A stretch of 64,000 bases of DNA from the NCBI RefSeq assembly GCF_020618475.1, contig NZ_CP085339.1, positions 496,001 through 560,000 on the forward strand, given 5' to 3'. Positions 9,486-19,188 of this stretch are shown here, in pieces; position 1 is the stretch's first letter; every line of letters begins with the position of its first letter. The notes under the pieces are model-generated. The model had not been told where the DNA came from and searched no databases. It worked only from the letters and a program-made list of their open reading frames with translations. This stretch comes from Haladaptatus halobius. GTDB taxonomy: Archaea; Halobacteriota; Halobacteria; Halobacteriales; Haladaptataceae. Both the position numbers and the translations under genes were made by a program.

Positions 9486-10118
9486 AACAGATTTTGAGGC
9501 GGTGAACGCCAAGTGATCAGCGGCAGCGCTGATTCGGCCAATCGCTAATTCGGAAAAGAGTTAGAATAGTAATTAAAATCGGTGGCTGAGCTTCAGTTTG
9601 AAGCGCCAGCTGAAGGTGAATTGGCTGAAATCGTACATTCTGGGGTTGCTATTGGCTGTGTAATCTCATCTTCTATGTCCGACTTATTTGATGTAGCGAT
9701 ATACTATTATGAATTCCAGGATGCGGCTAACTGCCAATTAGAGTGCCTATACCGTGTGTTTACACTGGAAGTGGTGGTGTCTGAGTTACTTCGCCCCAAT
9801 TTTCGATAAGCGGCAGTGGAATTGACCACTATGACGCCCTTGGCGAAGCACAGAACCCTCATCGCCAGCGAGAGGGTGTTTCCCGTAGCAATTGATTTCT
9901 GTGATTTGATCGCCCGGGAGATAGGTGCTCCTTTTATATCAAAATTAACATGGTATATTACTCATTTTCCTTCAATGGCGTTTTACTGTAACCGTGGTCA
10001 AAACATCTTGCTAAGGATGTCACCCCCGAACTGGCGAGTTGCGTGCTTAGAATACTCAATAGTCAACTTCAGCAGTGTATGATTTAGTACCAACGCATTC
10101 GGGTTGATCTAGAGATTG
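9486..10118. other. gene-poor stretch after the transposase
   Basis: Two weak open frames (9582-9809 from GTG and 9816-10082) show no recognisable domain or convincing composition. I treat the stretch as remnant DNA, probably including the right end of the insertion sequence. Confidence 0.4.
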
Positions 10119-11393
10119 TTATCGTGAGTGGTCGTCTGTACTTTCGTCTTTTTGTTTTGTATTCTCAGCGGGAGACGCTTGGTCAGCTGCTGACGTTTCT
10201 GTAGGGGATTTTAAGTCTCGCTGATCAGATCCATCTCCGTTCGTCGTTGCATACCGGTTTTCATTTGGATTTGGAATTGGATCGGTTGCAGTTGCTTGTG
10301 GCGTCAATTCGCGTCCGTGTATTAACTCCGACAAAATGATGCGGGTACTATGGACGAACAGCACGAGTAGAAGCGGTCCAAGAAACAGTCCATACCAACC
10401 GAACAGTAACGGGCCAAAGATATATGCGAATAGGACGAGGCCAACGTGGAGATTCCGACCGGAGATGTACGGCCGCAATAGTATTTCGGTGAGCCCATCA
10501 ACGATCGTGGCTGTAATGAGTAGAAAAGCCACGGGGAACCAAATGTAGAGTGGTTCTGATACCAATGCAGTGCCAGCTAGATAGAGGCCGACTGGAACGT
10601 AGACGAGTTTCATTCCAACCACTGGAACTAGACTTGCAAGCCCCGTCAATAGCCCGAACAAAACAGCTGCTGGAATAGCAAGCCCAGGAGGAGCAATCGC
10701 ATTGAGGGCCATATACGTGATCGAAGCAATGATAGCTACCACGAAGGCATTCAAAATATTGCCGAAGTAGATTGTCTGAAGATCAGTATCAACTGCCTCT
10801 AAGAAGGCGTGTGTTGCACTGTCCGAATTGCTAATTTGTGATGTGAACCAATTCGCAAGCTTCTGATCGTCTCGAAGAAGATAGAACGCAATCGCTAGTG
10901 CAATGAAAACATGCAAAAGACCGACGACAATTGCACTCACATATCCACCTGCTGATCTGAGTATCTTACTGATTGTCTTTGGACTGAGATACTGCGTAAG
11001 TTGCTGGGGATTTGAAAGCCACTGCTGCAATACTACCTGTGGATCCTGTGTCCCAATAACACGCTGCAGATATGGCCCAAGAAGTAATTGATATTGATCC
11101 AAATTTGACCCAAAGAGTTCATTCACCTGGTGAATACTCACGAGTACAGTATACGCGATCAGAAGTAATCCTGGGAACGCCAGCATACCGAGAGAAAGCC
11201 CGGCTGCGAGCGTTGGAGATCTCACACGATGGGTTAGCTGCCGGTACACGGGCCGCGTTGCATAGTAAATAAATAATCCAAGAATGATCGTACCCACGTA
11301 CGAGTAGAGGATGTAGACGAAAAGTACGCCGAGGATGCTAAAGATCAACCACCAGGCGATCCTTTCCCGGTTTTGAGTGATGTCGTGTTCCAC
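10119..11393 (-). CDS. AI-2E family (PerM/UPF0118) transporter
   Basis: A 424-residue protein with about eight membrane helices and the conserved core of the family: a long central amphipathic loop followed by PPGLAIPAAVLFGLLTGLASLVPVVG-type helices, then FGPLLFGWYGLFLGPLL near the end. The last 65 residues are a polar, acidic, low-complexity cytoplasmic tail. Members export small molecules or act as sodium/proton antiporters; the substrate here is unknown. The gene is intact and isolated by about 800 bp of gene-free DNA on its upstream side. Confidence 0.88.
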   Translation of the reverse strand: MEHDITQNRERIAWWLIFSILGVLFVYILYSYVGTIILGLFIYYATRPVYRQLTHRVRSPTLAAGLSLGMLAFPGLLLIAYTVLVSIHQVNELFGSNLDQYQLLLGPYLQRVIGTQDPQVVLQQWLSNPQQLTQYLSPKTISKILRSAGGYVSAIVVGLLHVFIALAIAFYLLRDDQKLANWFTSQISNSDSATHAFLEAVDTDLQTIYFGNILNAFVVAIIASITYMALNAIAPPGLAIPAAVLFGLLTGLASLVPVVGMKLVYVPVGLYLAGTALVSEPLYIWFPVAFLLITATIVDGLTEILLRPYISGRNLHVGLVLFAYIFGPLLFGWYGLFLGPLLLVLFVHSTRIILSELIHGRELTPQATATDPIPNPNENRYATTNGDGSDQRDLKSPTETSAADQASPAENTKQKDESTDDHSR

Positions 11394-12189
11394 GCATCAA
11401 ACTTAGCGAGATAACACCGTAAGTACAACGGCTGGCACATTGCGTGATGAGGTCAGTAGACGAGCGATCGTTCACCATAGTGAAACGAGGCATACTGTGA
11501 CACGATAAGCCGTGCACCGTGCGTCTGTTTCCGCTTGGCAAGTGAGAAAACCAGTAGATGGATGTCGCGGCTCTCAGCACTCTAGAATGAGTTCAAAACG
11601 GCGATATTGCTCGATGCCTCTCAGAAAGCAAGTTAAAGTAGATACCACTCGAGAACGGTGTGGAGAACAGGAGAGAAGTAGCTATGTCCGGAGATACGGA
11701 TATACTTTTGGGCAGTAGCCAAGTTACTCCGCCCCATCAGCGCCTGTAGCGGTACCGGTGCGACGCCCTTGTAGGCGTGATAGCTGGCTGCAGTGGCCCG
11801 CAAGCAATGGGGTAGAGAGAACGGGGATATTACGACCCGCAGGACATGATCTCCCTACACGGATTACTGAATAGGGCTTCCCCCCTGTTTCTGTGTGAAC
11901 GGCTGATTCCTAAGCGGAAGTGCAACAACCCCGGGGGGGAAGGCTCTGAAAATATGCGCGACCGCGACTCGACATCCCCTCTCATACCGGAGCAAAATAT
12001 GAGGTCTGACACGGGTCCTCTCTTTAGCACGTGATTTCTACCAACCATACGTTAAGTCAAGATCAAGTGTGATACGTTCACGCTCTCTATTCCTGGTGGC
12101 AGCTCTACAATGAATCTAAAGACAGATGACATAGAAAAGGTGGACTCACAGGGTAGTCTTGCGTTGAATACGGGTGTAAACAGCCTTTG
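11394..12189. other. gene-poor stretch upstream of the AI-2E transporter
   Basis: It contains the transporter promoter region near 11400-11450 and only short, unconvincing frames. No RNA gene or insertion sequence is recognised. Confidence 0.4.
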
Positions 12190-12336
12190 ATGGCTCATAT
12201 TTCTCGTTGGACAGAGATTGCTCCATCGCAGATTGTATTTGGGATTCAATGTGCGTTTTCCTGTGTATGCGTTACACTTGGAGCGTGGCTGCTGCTTGAA
12301 GAGTGGTGTATCCGAAAAATGAAACTGAACCGCTAG
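12190..12336 (+). CDS. possible 48-residue single-helix protein
   Basis: ATG 12190 opens MAHISRWTEIAPSQIVFG, then a Cys-containing hydrophobic helix (FSCVCVTLGAWLLLEEW) and a basic end. The stop lies inside the palindrome at 12333-12354. The positive-inside pattern is plausible, but there is no homology evidence. Confidence 0.25.
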   Translation: MAHISRWTEIAPSQIVFGIQCAFSCVCVTLGAWLLLEEWCIRKMKLNR

Positions 12337-12354
12337 TCACCATTTGGTGACTAG
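12333..12354. terminator. perfect 22-bp palindrome between convergent genes
   Basis: Arms CTAGTCACCA and TGGTGACTAG around a TT loop. It ends 7 bp past the cspA stop codon and overlaps the end of the small ORF on the other strand. The position fits a bidirectional 3'-end hairpin or protein-binding site; archaeal termination mainly uses U-tracts, so the terminator role is a guess. Confidence 0.4.
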
Positions 12355-12361
12355 TAGTGTC

Positions 12362-12556
12362 TTAAGCGCGGACGACGTTCGTCGCGCGGGGGCCTTTGGG
12401 GGCCTGTTCGATGTCGAATTCGATCTCAGTACCTTCCGTCAGATCCTCACCGCCAACGTCCTCCATGTGGAAGAAAACGTCCTCGTCTGCATCCTCGGTG
12501 GAAATGAAACCGTAGCCGCCAGTGTCGTTGAAGAAGTCAACTTTACCGTTTACCAT
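12362..12556 (-). CDS. cspA: cold-shock protein CspA family
   Basis: A 64-residue protein starting MVNGKVDFFNDTGGYGFIST. It has the RNP1-like GGYGFI and RNP2-like VFFHMEDV motifs of the single cold-shock domain and ends GPRATNVVRA. It is an RNA- and single-stranded-DNA-binding chaperone of the cytoplasm. A longer reading from 12628 is possible but adds a non-conserved leader, so I take the internal ATG. The length and residues are standard for haloarchaeal CspA. Confidence 0.93.
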   Translation of the reverse strand: MVNGKVDFFNDTGGYGFISTEDADEDVFFHMEDVGGEDLTEGTEIEFDIEQAPKGPRATNVVRA

Positions 12557-12776
12557 TACAAACAAATATAGTCCCCAGCGACGGATAACCCTTCCGAGGG
12601 TCGCGGTACCATAACGCTTCATTGTCAAGTAGAGTAAATGTGCGACGCACTCATTTGGAGCTGAGCGCTGCGCGTTCCGTTGAAATTGTACCTAAACATT
12701 GAATAGCTAGTGATTAACGATGTGCTTTCGTCAGCATGATTCCAGAAGAGATGGGGCACAGGGGTTTTCAACTTAC

Positions 12777-12941
12777 ATGCCCCCTATGTCAAATATGCTA
12801 TTTTATAGCACAGCCGTTTCCGAGCCAACCCTATACGTGTGTCGTGACTGTGGGGACGGCATCGAAGACCTTGCAGATACGAGCAGATGTCCCCAATGTG
12901 GGAGCCAGTTGATGAACAGTAGCGTTCCACACGACGACTAA
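12777..12941 (+). CDS. rubrerythrin-like zinc-ribbon small protein
   Basis: The core is TLYVCRDCGDGIEDLADTS followed by RCPQCGSQLMN: a CxxC...CxxC rubredoxin/zinc-ribbon pair in about 40 residues. Haloarchaea encode many such stand-alone ribbons. The start is uncertain among ATGs at 12777, 12786 and 12795; the frame also extends upstream to 12720. No partner gene is obvious. Confidence 0.6.
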   Translation: MPPMSNMLFYSTAVSEPTLYVCRDCGDGIEDLADTSRCPQCGSQLMNSSVPHDD

Positions 12942-13068
12942 GAAACGAAAATTCGTCTCTCATCGAGTCTCCTAGAAAGTGATCATACTTCCGAACACTC
13001 TAGTGCAGACACCAACGATAGCGAACACGAGCGGAAGTTTTCTCACTCATTTCAGGGTCACCGTCACT

Positions 13069-13557
13069 ATGCCACTGACCAGAGGCGTCGTGCGAACGTT
13101 GATTGACCTGGCCGTCCTCCTAGAGGGCATGGCTAACTTTCCAGACGAGAGAGAGCTCGTACTGAGAGCGCGTTCCCAGTTGGAACAATGGACAAACAGT
13201 GCCCGGACACAGGCATACAGTGAATTGTTCGAAGGTGATGCTCCAATCCTCGACCCTGAGGGGGTGCAACGCCTTGATGCGCTCGACTCAGCGATGGAAA
13301 GGCAGGGTGGCGATGGTGTGTGGGGTACCGATCAGTACGGAATCCATACCGCTGGTACCACAAGTTCAGATAGTTCGGTCGGAATAGTTTGTGTGTATCA
13401 TCCTCAAATCACCAGAGACTCCGTCCTTCAGGGAGACGATGGTATCGATGATGAGACCGAAGAGCGACTCAACGCAGCACTCTGGCAATATAGCGAACGC
13501 GTTGCGACACTCATCGAAGAACGACTCGATGAGTTTATCCGCCAAACGCAGAACTAG
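13069..13557 (+). CDS. haloarchaeal protein of unknown function
   Basis: A 162-residue protein from ATG 13069 (MPLTRGVVRTLIDLAVLLEG); the frame is open from 12979 but the upstream part looks unlike protein. It is acidic, helical and soluble, ending ATLIEERLDEFIRQTQN. The composition is typical of a real haloarchaeal gene. I recognise no domain. Confidence 0.5.
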   Translation: MPLTRGVVRTLIDLAVLLEGMANFPDERELVLRARSQLEQWTNSARTQAYSELFEGDAPILDPEGVQRLDALDSAMERQGGDGVWGTDQYGIHTAGTTSSDSSVGIVCVYHPQITRDSVLQGDDGIDDETEERLNAALWQYSERVATLIEERLDEFIRQTQN

Positions 13558-13759
13558 CCCCGTATTCAATGCTGTCTTTTGAACTTGTACAATTCTTAGA
13601 TGACTGGGAATACTCGCTCCAGCCAATATCGTGATGGACAAGGACAAAAGGTAGCGATGATTAACAGAACACCGATTACCACGTTCATAGTGGTTGACTC
13701 CATGAAAAGTGAGAACACACCATCTTCGATGGGTGCTACTCGGATCCCAGTTGTGTTCG

Positions 13760-13993
13760 CTAACGCTTGGTGCGTTCGTGTTCCGGCATGAGGTTGAGAA
13801 ACACGTCGTCCTCCGCGCTACACTTCGGACAAGTATGGACGAAGTGGAGGCCATCCTCATCACGCTTTTCGATTCGCCACTCCGACCGGGCTCGGGCTTC
13901 GTTCCCACACACCTGACAGCGTTTGGGATGATCCTGGAGGTAAGTTTGCATAAAATCGATGAACGATTGCGTTCCATGACGATGTGTCCGCAT
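13760..13993 (-). CDS. small zinc-finger protein (two CxxC)
   Basis: A 77-residue protein: MRTHRHGTQSFIDFMQTYLQ, then KRCQVCGNEA and, 30 residues on, TCPKCSAEDDVF. The paired CxxC knuckles make a zinc ribbon, here within a longer protein than the one at 12777. It is probably cytoplasmic and nucleic-acid or protein binding. It is intact and transcribed alone. Confidence 0.65.
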   Translation of the reverse strand: MRTHRHGTQSFIDFMQTYLQDHPKRCQVCGNEARARSEWRIEKRDEDGLHFVHTCPKCSAEDDVFLNLMPEHERTKR

Positions 13994-14254
13994 CGTTCGT
14001 TGCCTACGGCGGCCCCACGTATTAGTTTAGTAGCTGCCGTTCGTCCGTTAGCCTCGATTTCTTCGTACTGGACGACAGGCTGAAATGTCTAGTCGGTGTA
14101 TATTGGGCAGGGAACTTATTGCCAAAATCGATAGCGTCATTAATAGGTGCAATGGTTGCAACCCTGACGGAGATCGACTATCGGTTGAACTCACAACGAT
14201 AGTGTATGAACTGCCATATCACTCTTAGAGCCCGCTTCACAATAACCAACAACT

Positions 14255-14866
14255 ATGAGAAACGAAAATTCCAAACGAACGGTAGAAGTTCGAACTATCG
14301 ATGGAGTCAATGCGCTAGTCAACACAGATCCGGGAGAGATTTTCATTGATCTTCCAGCGTCGAACCCTCGATACATTCGTGTACAGGAAGGCGACCGTAT
14401 TCAAGAAGGTGACGTCAGCACGAAAACGACTGCTGAGGTGGGTGGACCACTACTCACGAAGTGGGATATCGAGTCGATCACGACGGAGACCGTCACAGGG
14501 ACAAATACCGATACCGGTGAAACGCGGGAATGGGTTCGAGAACAGTTGACACATCGTCTCGGCACTCGTGAATTCAGCGCAGAATTGACGACATTCGACC
14601 GAATATGCGTGACTGAAGTCCAGGAGTGGCGTGAGAGACATTCAGTCGAAGACACCGAAGAGGTGAATCCGTATGTGATCGTAGTTGCGTACGGGAACAA
14701 CGGAGAGAAGTTCACGCAATTGTACGCTGCAACCGAGTCGGGTGATTGGGACTCATTAGAAGTGGTACAACAGGATACAACCATTCAAAACTTTAGTGAC
14801 GAGTTGTGGAATCGCTTCGACGATGCTGTACAGAAGACTCTTGAAGTCGAACAGCAGTATCACTAA
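14255..14866 (+). CDS. haloarchaeal protein of unknown function
   Basis: A 203-residue acidic protein with no signal peptide or membrane segment. The first 80 residues are beta-rich (TVEVRTIDGVNALVNTDPGE) and the rest mixed alpha/beta, ending KTLEVEQQYH. It starts at an ATG directly after an AT-rich stretch. I recognise no family. Confidence 0.5.
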   Translation: MRNENSKRTVEVRTIDGVNALVNTDPGEIFIDLPASNPRYIRVQEGDRIQEGDVSTKTTAEVGGPLLTKWDIESITTETVTGTNTDTGETREWVREQLTHRLGTREFSAELTTFDRICVTEVQEWRERHSVEDTEEVNPYVIVVAYGNNGEKFTQLYAATESGDWDSLEVVQQDTTIQNFSDELWNRFDDAVQKTLEVEQQYH

Positions 14867-14983
14867 GTCAGCCGTGTTTCGTTCCTTCGTCCATTGAGCG
14901 CCATAAATCGATATACCATTCATCTCACCGCCGGTTATTTTCAAATCGGCAGTGGAAGAACTCAATGATCCACCGTCACTCTT

Positions 14984-15845
14984 TTAGCCGCCGAGCCACC
15001 AGCCGTACAGTTGCTCTTGCTCTTCAGCGTCGGGATGCTTCTTCGATTGGCCGTAGGTCTTTCCTTTAAGGAGTTGACGTTCAATCGTATTCGCGGCAAG
15101 ACGGAGTGCATGGGTAGCGCCATAGCCCTCTCCATCGGCAGTGAAGTAGCCACGGTCAGTAACCAGTCGAATCCGTGCCAGCACTAGCGGCACCCCTCGG
15201 CTCTTTTCTTTGTGCTCTTGGAGTTCGATACTGGCCTTGATTACACTCATCTCGCCATACTTCGCGGTCACACTCTCGATCAACGCGGAAACATCATCGT
15301 AGTCCATTTCATCGAGTAAGTTGAGCCCAAATACCTGCATGGCACGCCGTTCTTCTCGCTCCCAGGTGAGCGCCTCAATGACGCCAGTTTTCGTGATGAT
15401 TCCGACCGGTTCGTCACTCTCGTCGGCCGTGACGACGAGCGAAGAGATTCCTCGGTCGAACATTGTTTCGACCACCTCGTCGAGCGGTGTACTTCGCCGG
15501 ACGGTCGCGATCGCATCGGACATCAGGTTCCGTACTGGTAGATCGAGCATTCGGTCGGAATCGCCCTCACGGGCACCGAATCCACCGTGGCTTTTCCCAC
15601 ATTGTCCACCGTTACCGAAACTGCCCAACTATCCACCCTGGCTCTTGTGTCCACCTCTCGTGGTAAACTCGATGACATCGTGTAGACTCAACATCCCCAC
15701 GAGGTCCTCCTCCTTGACGACCGGGAGGTGTGCGATACGACCTTCTCGGAGCGTATTGAGCGCCTGCCCAATCGTGGTTTCGGGGGTTGCGCTGATTAAC
15801 TCTGCCGTGTATGCGTCCTCGACAGTCACAACGACGAGAAACGAG
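14984..15845 (-). pseudogene. CBS-domain protein with ribosome-hibernation-factor-like C-terminus, split by an amber codon
   Basis: One frame runs from about 15845 to 14984 with a single in-frame TAG at 15631-15629. Before it: VEDAYTAELISATPETTIGQ and the VVKEEDLVGMLSLHDVIEF end of a CBS motif. After it, beyond a Gly-rich linker: a second CBS motif (IATVRRSTPLDEVVETMFDR), then about 100 residues (SVIKASIELQEHKEKSRGVP, and HALRLAANTIERQLLKGK) that resemble the HPF/RaiA fold. CBS modules usually bind adenine nucleotides, so the intact protein could tie energy state to ribosome hibernation (inference). The upstream end is fused to foreign sequence. A TTG just after the TAG could restart translation of the second half. 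Confidence 0.7.
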
Positions 15846-15986
15846 CGTGATGAAGACGCTCGCTGCAAGACCGCCAACGATGACCCAGCGATTCATCGCC
15901 AATAAAATCTGGATTCTGAGCTGGCTAGCACCCGCGCGTTGGCGCATTGAATTCATAGATGACGTTCCGGCACTCGAATCACTCAT
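15842..15986 (-). pseudogene. N-terminal remnant of a membrane protein
   Basis: Reads MSDSSAGTSSMNSMRQRAGA, then ILLAMNRWVIVGGLAASVFITLV, the first helix of a haloarchaeal membrane protein, and then turns abruptly into the CBS gene in another frame near 15842. The rest of the gene has been deleted. Confidence 0.5.
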
Positions 15987-16267
15987 CACCACCAGTTGAA
16001 TCGATGACCAATAAACTCCTGTGCATCTCTCCTACTTTTAATATCCAAGGAAACAGTTGGTTACTACCTCTTAGATCTTAAGTAGAAGTGACTCATCCCC
16101 CAGTGCCTCTATCGATCTGTGCAGAGTTCGTGGTGCAAATTCCCCAGTCGATGAGCAACTCTCTCGAGAGTCTCCTATTTTCGCCGCTCTTTTTACCCGG
16201 TTCCCCACACTTTATTTCTCCGTGAAATTATAACTTGTTTATACAGTTAGGTGACTAGTGATTCTCT

Positions 16268-16480
16268 ATGCTTGAGGATGACCCACTCTCTGCTGACGAA
16301 GATGTGGCACGACTCCGTCTTAAACTCCGCCATACCGATCTCTCTCTTAGTTGAACACGACTTCTCACCTGGGATCACGACGAGAATATCGTGAAGAAGG
16401 GCCCCCGATTCGACGCCATCACCCCAGTGTCGGATCTCCCGGCTGGCCACGGTGGCGAACTTCCTGACGACTATTTGTAG
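16268..16480 (+). pseudogene. DUF7344-like regulator, nonsense-interrupted remnant
   Basis: From ATG 16268 the frame reads MLEDDPLSADEDVARLRLKL, then RHTDLSLS, a TGA at 16352-16354, and RLLTWDHDENIVKKGPRFDA to a TAG at 16480. The pattern HTxLxxL...LTWD...V.KGPRFD matches the winged-helix DUF7344 family. The N-terminal half is missing. Confidence 0.55.
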
Positions 16481-16695
16481 CACGATGTTAACCGCGTTCT
16501 TCAATCACGTCCCGTGATCAGCACGGATTCAACAGCGACTGCTTAAGCAGAAGTAGAAACCCTGCTACCCTCCTCCAAATCTATATGGGGTTCGCAGTGT
16601 GTCTCTATCTAGTCTCACGGGATATGTGATCGCGGCACTTGCTGGAGCTCCGCTGCCCCGTAACACCCATAAGCACTTGAAAACCACGTAGAGAC

Positions 16696-17370
16696 ATGAG
16701 TACAATCGCGGAATTCAGTATCCCGGCGGAGGAGTTCGCCTTATCCGAGACGTTGGAGCGCCTGCCCGAGATGATGTTTACAATCGACCGGGTAGTCGCA
16801 CACGAAACTGATCATGTACTGCCGTTCGTCTGGGCATCTAACGGTAATTTTGAGACGCTGACAGCGGTACTCGAAGATGACTCAAGTGTTGGGAACGTCG
16901 AGCTACTCACCGAACTCGAAGACGAACGGCTCTACCGAATGGAATGGGTCACCAAGACCCAGATCATCGCGTATATGCTGCTCGAACAAGATGCAACCGT
17001 GCAGCGGGCAACGGCGCACGACAATGAGTGGGATCTTCGTGTGCTGTTCCCCAAACAGAACAAAATTTCGGCAGTGAGTCAGTATGCGAAAGAACATGGA
17101 TTCTCGCTTGATGTCTCCCGGATCTACGATGTCGATAGCGCCCAGCGCGTTCGGTTTGATCTCACCGACGACCAACAAGAAGCGCTTGCCATGGCCGTCG
17201 AACACGGTTACTATGACGTCCCGCGGGAAATCGATCAATCTGAGTTGGCCGAGAAACTTGGCGTGTCACATCAGGCACTTTCTGAACGGCTCCGCCGGGG
17301 GACGAAGGGCATCCTCAAGAAGGTCATCCCAAATATCCCTGGCGATGAGAATACGGGTCGTAATCGCTAA
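16696..17370 (+). CDS. HTH_10 regulator with BAT sensor domain
   Basis: A 224-residue protein. Residues 1-150 form the BAT domain (starting MSTIAEFSIPAEEFALSETL) that pairs with HTH_10 in bacterio-opsin-activator-like proteins. Residues 155-215 are the HTH_10 DNA-binding domain: LTDDQQEALAMAVEHGYYDV, then GVSHQALSERLRRG. It is a close paralogue of 38604-39284 (same GVSHQALSERLRRG helix). Neighbours are two DUF7344 genes, one dead. No target is evident. Confidence 0.88.
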   Translation: MSTIAEFSIPAEEFALSETLERLPEMMFTIDRVVAHETDHVLPFVWASNGNFETLTAVLEDDSSVGNVELLTELEDERLYRMEWVTKTQIIAYMLLEQDATVQRATAHDNEWDLRVLFPKQNKISAVSQYAKEHGFSLDVSRIYDVDSAQRVRFDLTDDQQEALAMAVEHGYYDVPREIDQSELAEKLGVSHQALSERLRRGTKGILKKVIPNIPGDENTGRNR

Positions 17371-17551
17371 CGGAGAATTTTGGATTCGACTTCAGTCTCG
17401 GACGTGAGATCAGTAGAACCAACCAACATCTATTTTATGTATTTTAAATTTCTAGTAATCCTAACGCCGGCTCTATTGAGGTTATTCCCACGCCGGTGGC
17501 TGAATACCCAAACGCTCAAGCTATCGAGTGACCAAGAACTGATGAGTAGTC

Positions 17552-17890
17552 ATGGTAATATTGGATACTGTTTTCGACCTCTTCAGTAAAGAACGGCGAC
17601 GATACGTGTTGTATTATCTTGACCAACAGGGAGGATCTGTTTCTGTAGAGGAGGTCATTGAACAAGTAGCTGACTGGGAGACTGAAAACTCACATAAAGA
17701 TATCCCTGATGAAAAATTTGACCGAATTGAACTCTCACTTCGTCATACTCATCTCCCAAAAACAGCCGAGGTTGACTTTATTGAATATCTCCCTGATGAG
17801 GGAACCATCAATGTCCATGGTTCACCGACTGAATTCGATGCGATTGTTACCATTGCAAAGACTATCGAACAGCCAGATAAGAGTAATTGA
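17552..17890 (+). CDS. DUF7344 winged-helix protein
   Basis: A 112-residue protein. The start VFDLFSKERRRYVLYYLDQQ and the later LRHTHLPKTAEVDFIEYLP are the hallmarks of this haloarchaeal winged-helix family, probably DNA-binding. It resembles the protein at 56455-56775. It lies 180 bp after the HTH_10 gene in the same direction. It is intact. Confidence 0.8.
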   Translation: MVILDTVFDLFSKERRRYVLYYLDQQGGSVSVEEVIEQVADWETENSHKDIPDEKFDRIELSLRHTHLPKTAEVDFIEYLPDEGTINVHGSPTEFDAIVTIAKTIEQPDKSN

Positions 17891-18008
17891 TTGGTTACTG
17901 ATCCTGAGAGATCATAGTTGTGGGCTTCTGCCGCCCCAATCCCGAAACAGCCACCACTTTCCTCGGGTATCGATACCCGCCTCAGTTTTCCGTGACCGTG
18001 GAGAGATA

Positions 18009-18173
18009 ATGTACTCGAGGGGCGTGAGTAAATTCGGTGTGAAGTCTGGAAAAGCATCTGATCCGATGCAACTTGGAAAGCACATGATTATCTTCGAAAA
18101 CTCGGGTACTTTTGAGACCGCTCCAGAAGGGGCCGTTGATTCAGATGCGACAGTACGAATGCCGTTCGAGTGA
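18009..18173 (+). CDS. possible small ORF
   Basis: ATG 18009 gives 54 residues (MYSRGVSKFGVKSGKASDPM, ending SDATVRMPFE). The composition is plausible, but no family is known to me. Confidence 0.25.
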   Translation: MYSRGVSKFGVKSGKASDPMQLGKHMIIFENSGTFETAPEGAVDSDATVRMPFE

Positions 18174-18238
18174 ATCTTCTCCCTTGTTCTGACAGATTCA
18201 CCCTCCGAATCATACTCAGATAAATGATTAATTTAGAT

Positions 18239-18250
18239 CCTATATATAAA
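18239..18250 (+). promoter_or_regulatory. TATA box upstream of the truncated Tat gene
   Basis: CTATATATAAAG about 38 bp upstream of the ATG at 18288 fits an archaeal TATA element with a leader of about 15 nt. Confidence 0.45.
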
Positions 18251-18287
18251 GAAGTGGCTCCAGTGAGGGGGATTCACTTCCCCCCCT

Positions 18288-18391
18288 ATGACATCGATAT
18301 CACCTCCTGACGACGCTGATCGTGTATCGCACAGCAGACGGGCGTTTCTCGCAACAACCGCCAGCCAGAGCGAATGTGAATGCGCCAAGGT
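18288..18391 (+). pseudogene. Tat-exported protein, N-terminal stub
   Basis: MTSISPPDDADRVSHSRRAF then LATTASQS is a clean twin-arginine leader. After 34 residues the sequence meets an insertion-sequence terminus at 18392 and the native gene is lost; the frame runs on to 18551 only by chance. Confidence 0.6.
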
Positions 18392-18440
18392 GGCTTTGTT
18401 GAAACCCTCAGACAGTGATAGGTTTCAGCGGGCGTGCGAG
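18392..18440 (+). mobile_element. solitary insertion-sequence terminus
   Basis: GGCTTTGTTGAAACCC is a terminal inverted repeat of haloarchaeal IS elements (IS5-like by memory). A near-identical terminus, GGCTCTGTTGAAACCC, lies at 60963. No transposase follows, so only an end survives. Confidence 0.5.
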
Positions 18441-18534
18441 ATACAACGCGCGTATCGATCACAGCGAGTCGCCGAACTGGCTCAGTACTCGATTGAACCG
18501 CTTGGGCTCCTCATAGGGCGGACAGTGGAGGGAC

Positions 18535-18960
18535 TCACTCTCCCGACGTAAAATGGGTGGAGTCGTCGAACCGGTCGCGAAGCACCTTCTCATCGAACTT
18601 GCCCGTCGCGACCTTGGGTACCTCCTTGATGAAGACGATGTCGTCCGGGAGCCACCAGTTCGGATACTTCCCTTCGAGGAACGTGCGGAGATCCGCGACA
18701 GTCACGTCCACCCTGTCACGGACGACGCAGCCCACAGGGCGGTCCTGCCAGCACTCGTGAGGGACGCCGATCACGGCCGCCTAGACGACGTCCTCGTGAG
18801 CCATCAGATCATTTTCGAGTTCGGTGCTGGAAATCCACTCCCCGCCGCTATTGATCACGTCCTTCGCGCGGTCGACGATCTCGATGTACCCCCTGGTCAT
18901 CCACGGTGACGATGTCGCTGGTTTTCAGCAACGTTCCGGCCGAGCGACGCGCCCGCGACC
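18535..18960 (-). pseudogene. acyl-CoA synthetase C-terminal remnant
   Basis: Reads LLKTSDIVTVDDQG, frameshift, YIEIVDRAKDVINSGGEWIS, then LENDLMAHEDVV, a TAG, AAVIGVPHECWQDRPVG, and finally VPKVATGKFDEKVLRDRF. This is the small C-terminal domain of an AMP-forming acyl-CoA ligase, including the catalytic-lysine motif (TGKFDEK). The large N-terminal domain is gone and two further lesions are present. It marks the left edge of the GC-rich block. Confidence 0.8.
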
Positions 18961-19188
18961 CCCCGCTAACGTCGTCTGCTCGCGCGCACTGCTCGCTCCC
19001 GCGGTCTGAAGGTGAACTCTCTCGTGCGTTCGGGCGACGATCTCCGTCTCGGGAGCAGTTCCGTGGCCCGCCAGTGAACCGCCTCGGGGTCAAACCCCGA
19101 GGCACTCGGCCTGTTCATCCTGTAGAACGAGCGGATGGTCATGTCGGTGAGCATGGTCAGTCGCTCCGGGTCACGGCTTTCCCGGACG

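Noticed and set aside
11394..12189. Possible RNA gene
   Set aside because: Looked for tRNA arms and rRNA-like stretches; none could be supported.
15629..15631. Amber codon read as pyrrolysine
   Set aside because: It lies in a Gly-rich linker, no pyl genes or methylamine genes are present, and other stop types interrupt other genes, so decay is simpler.
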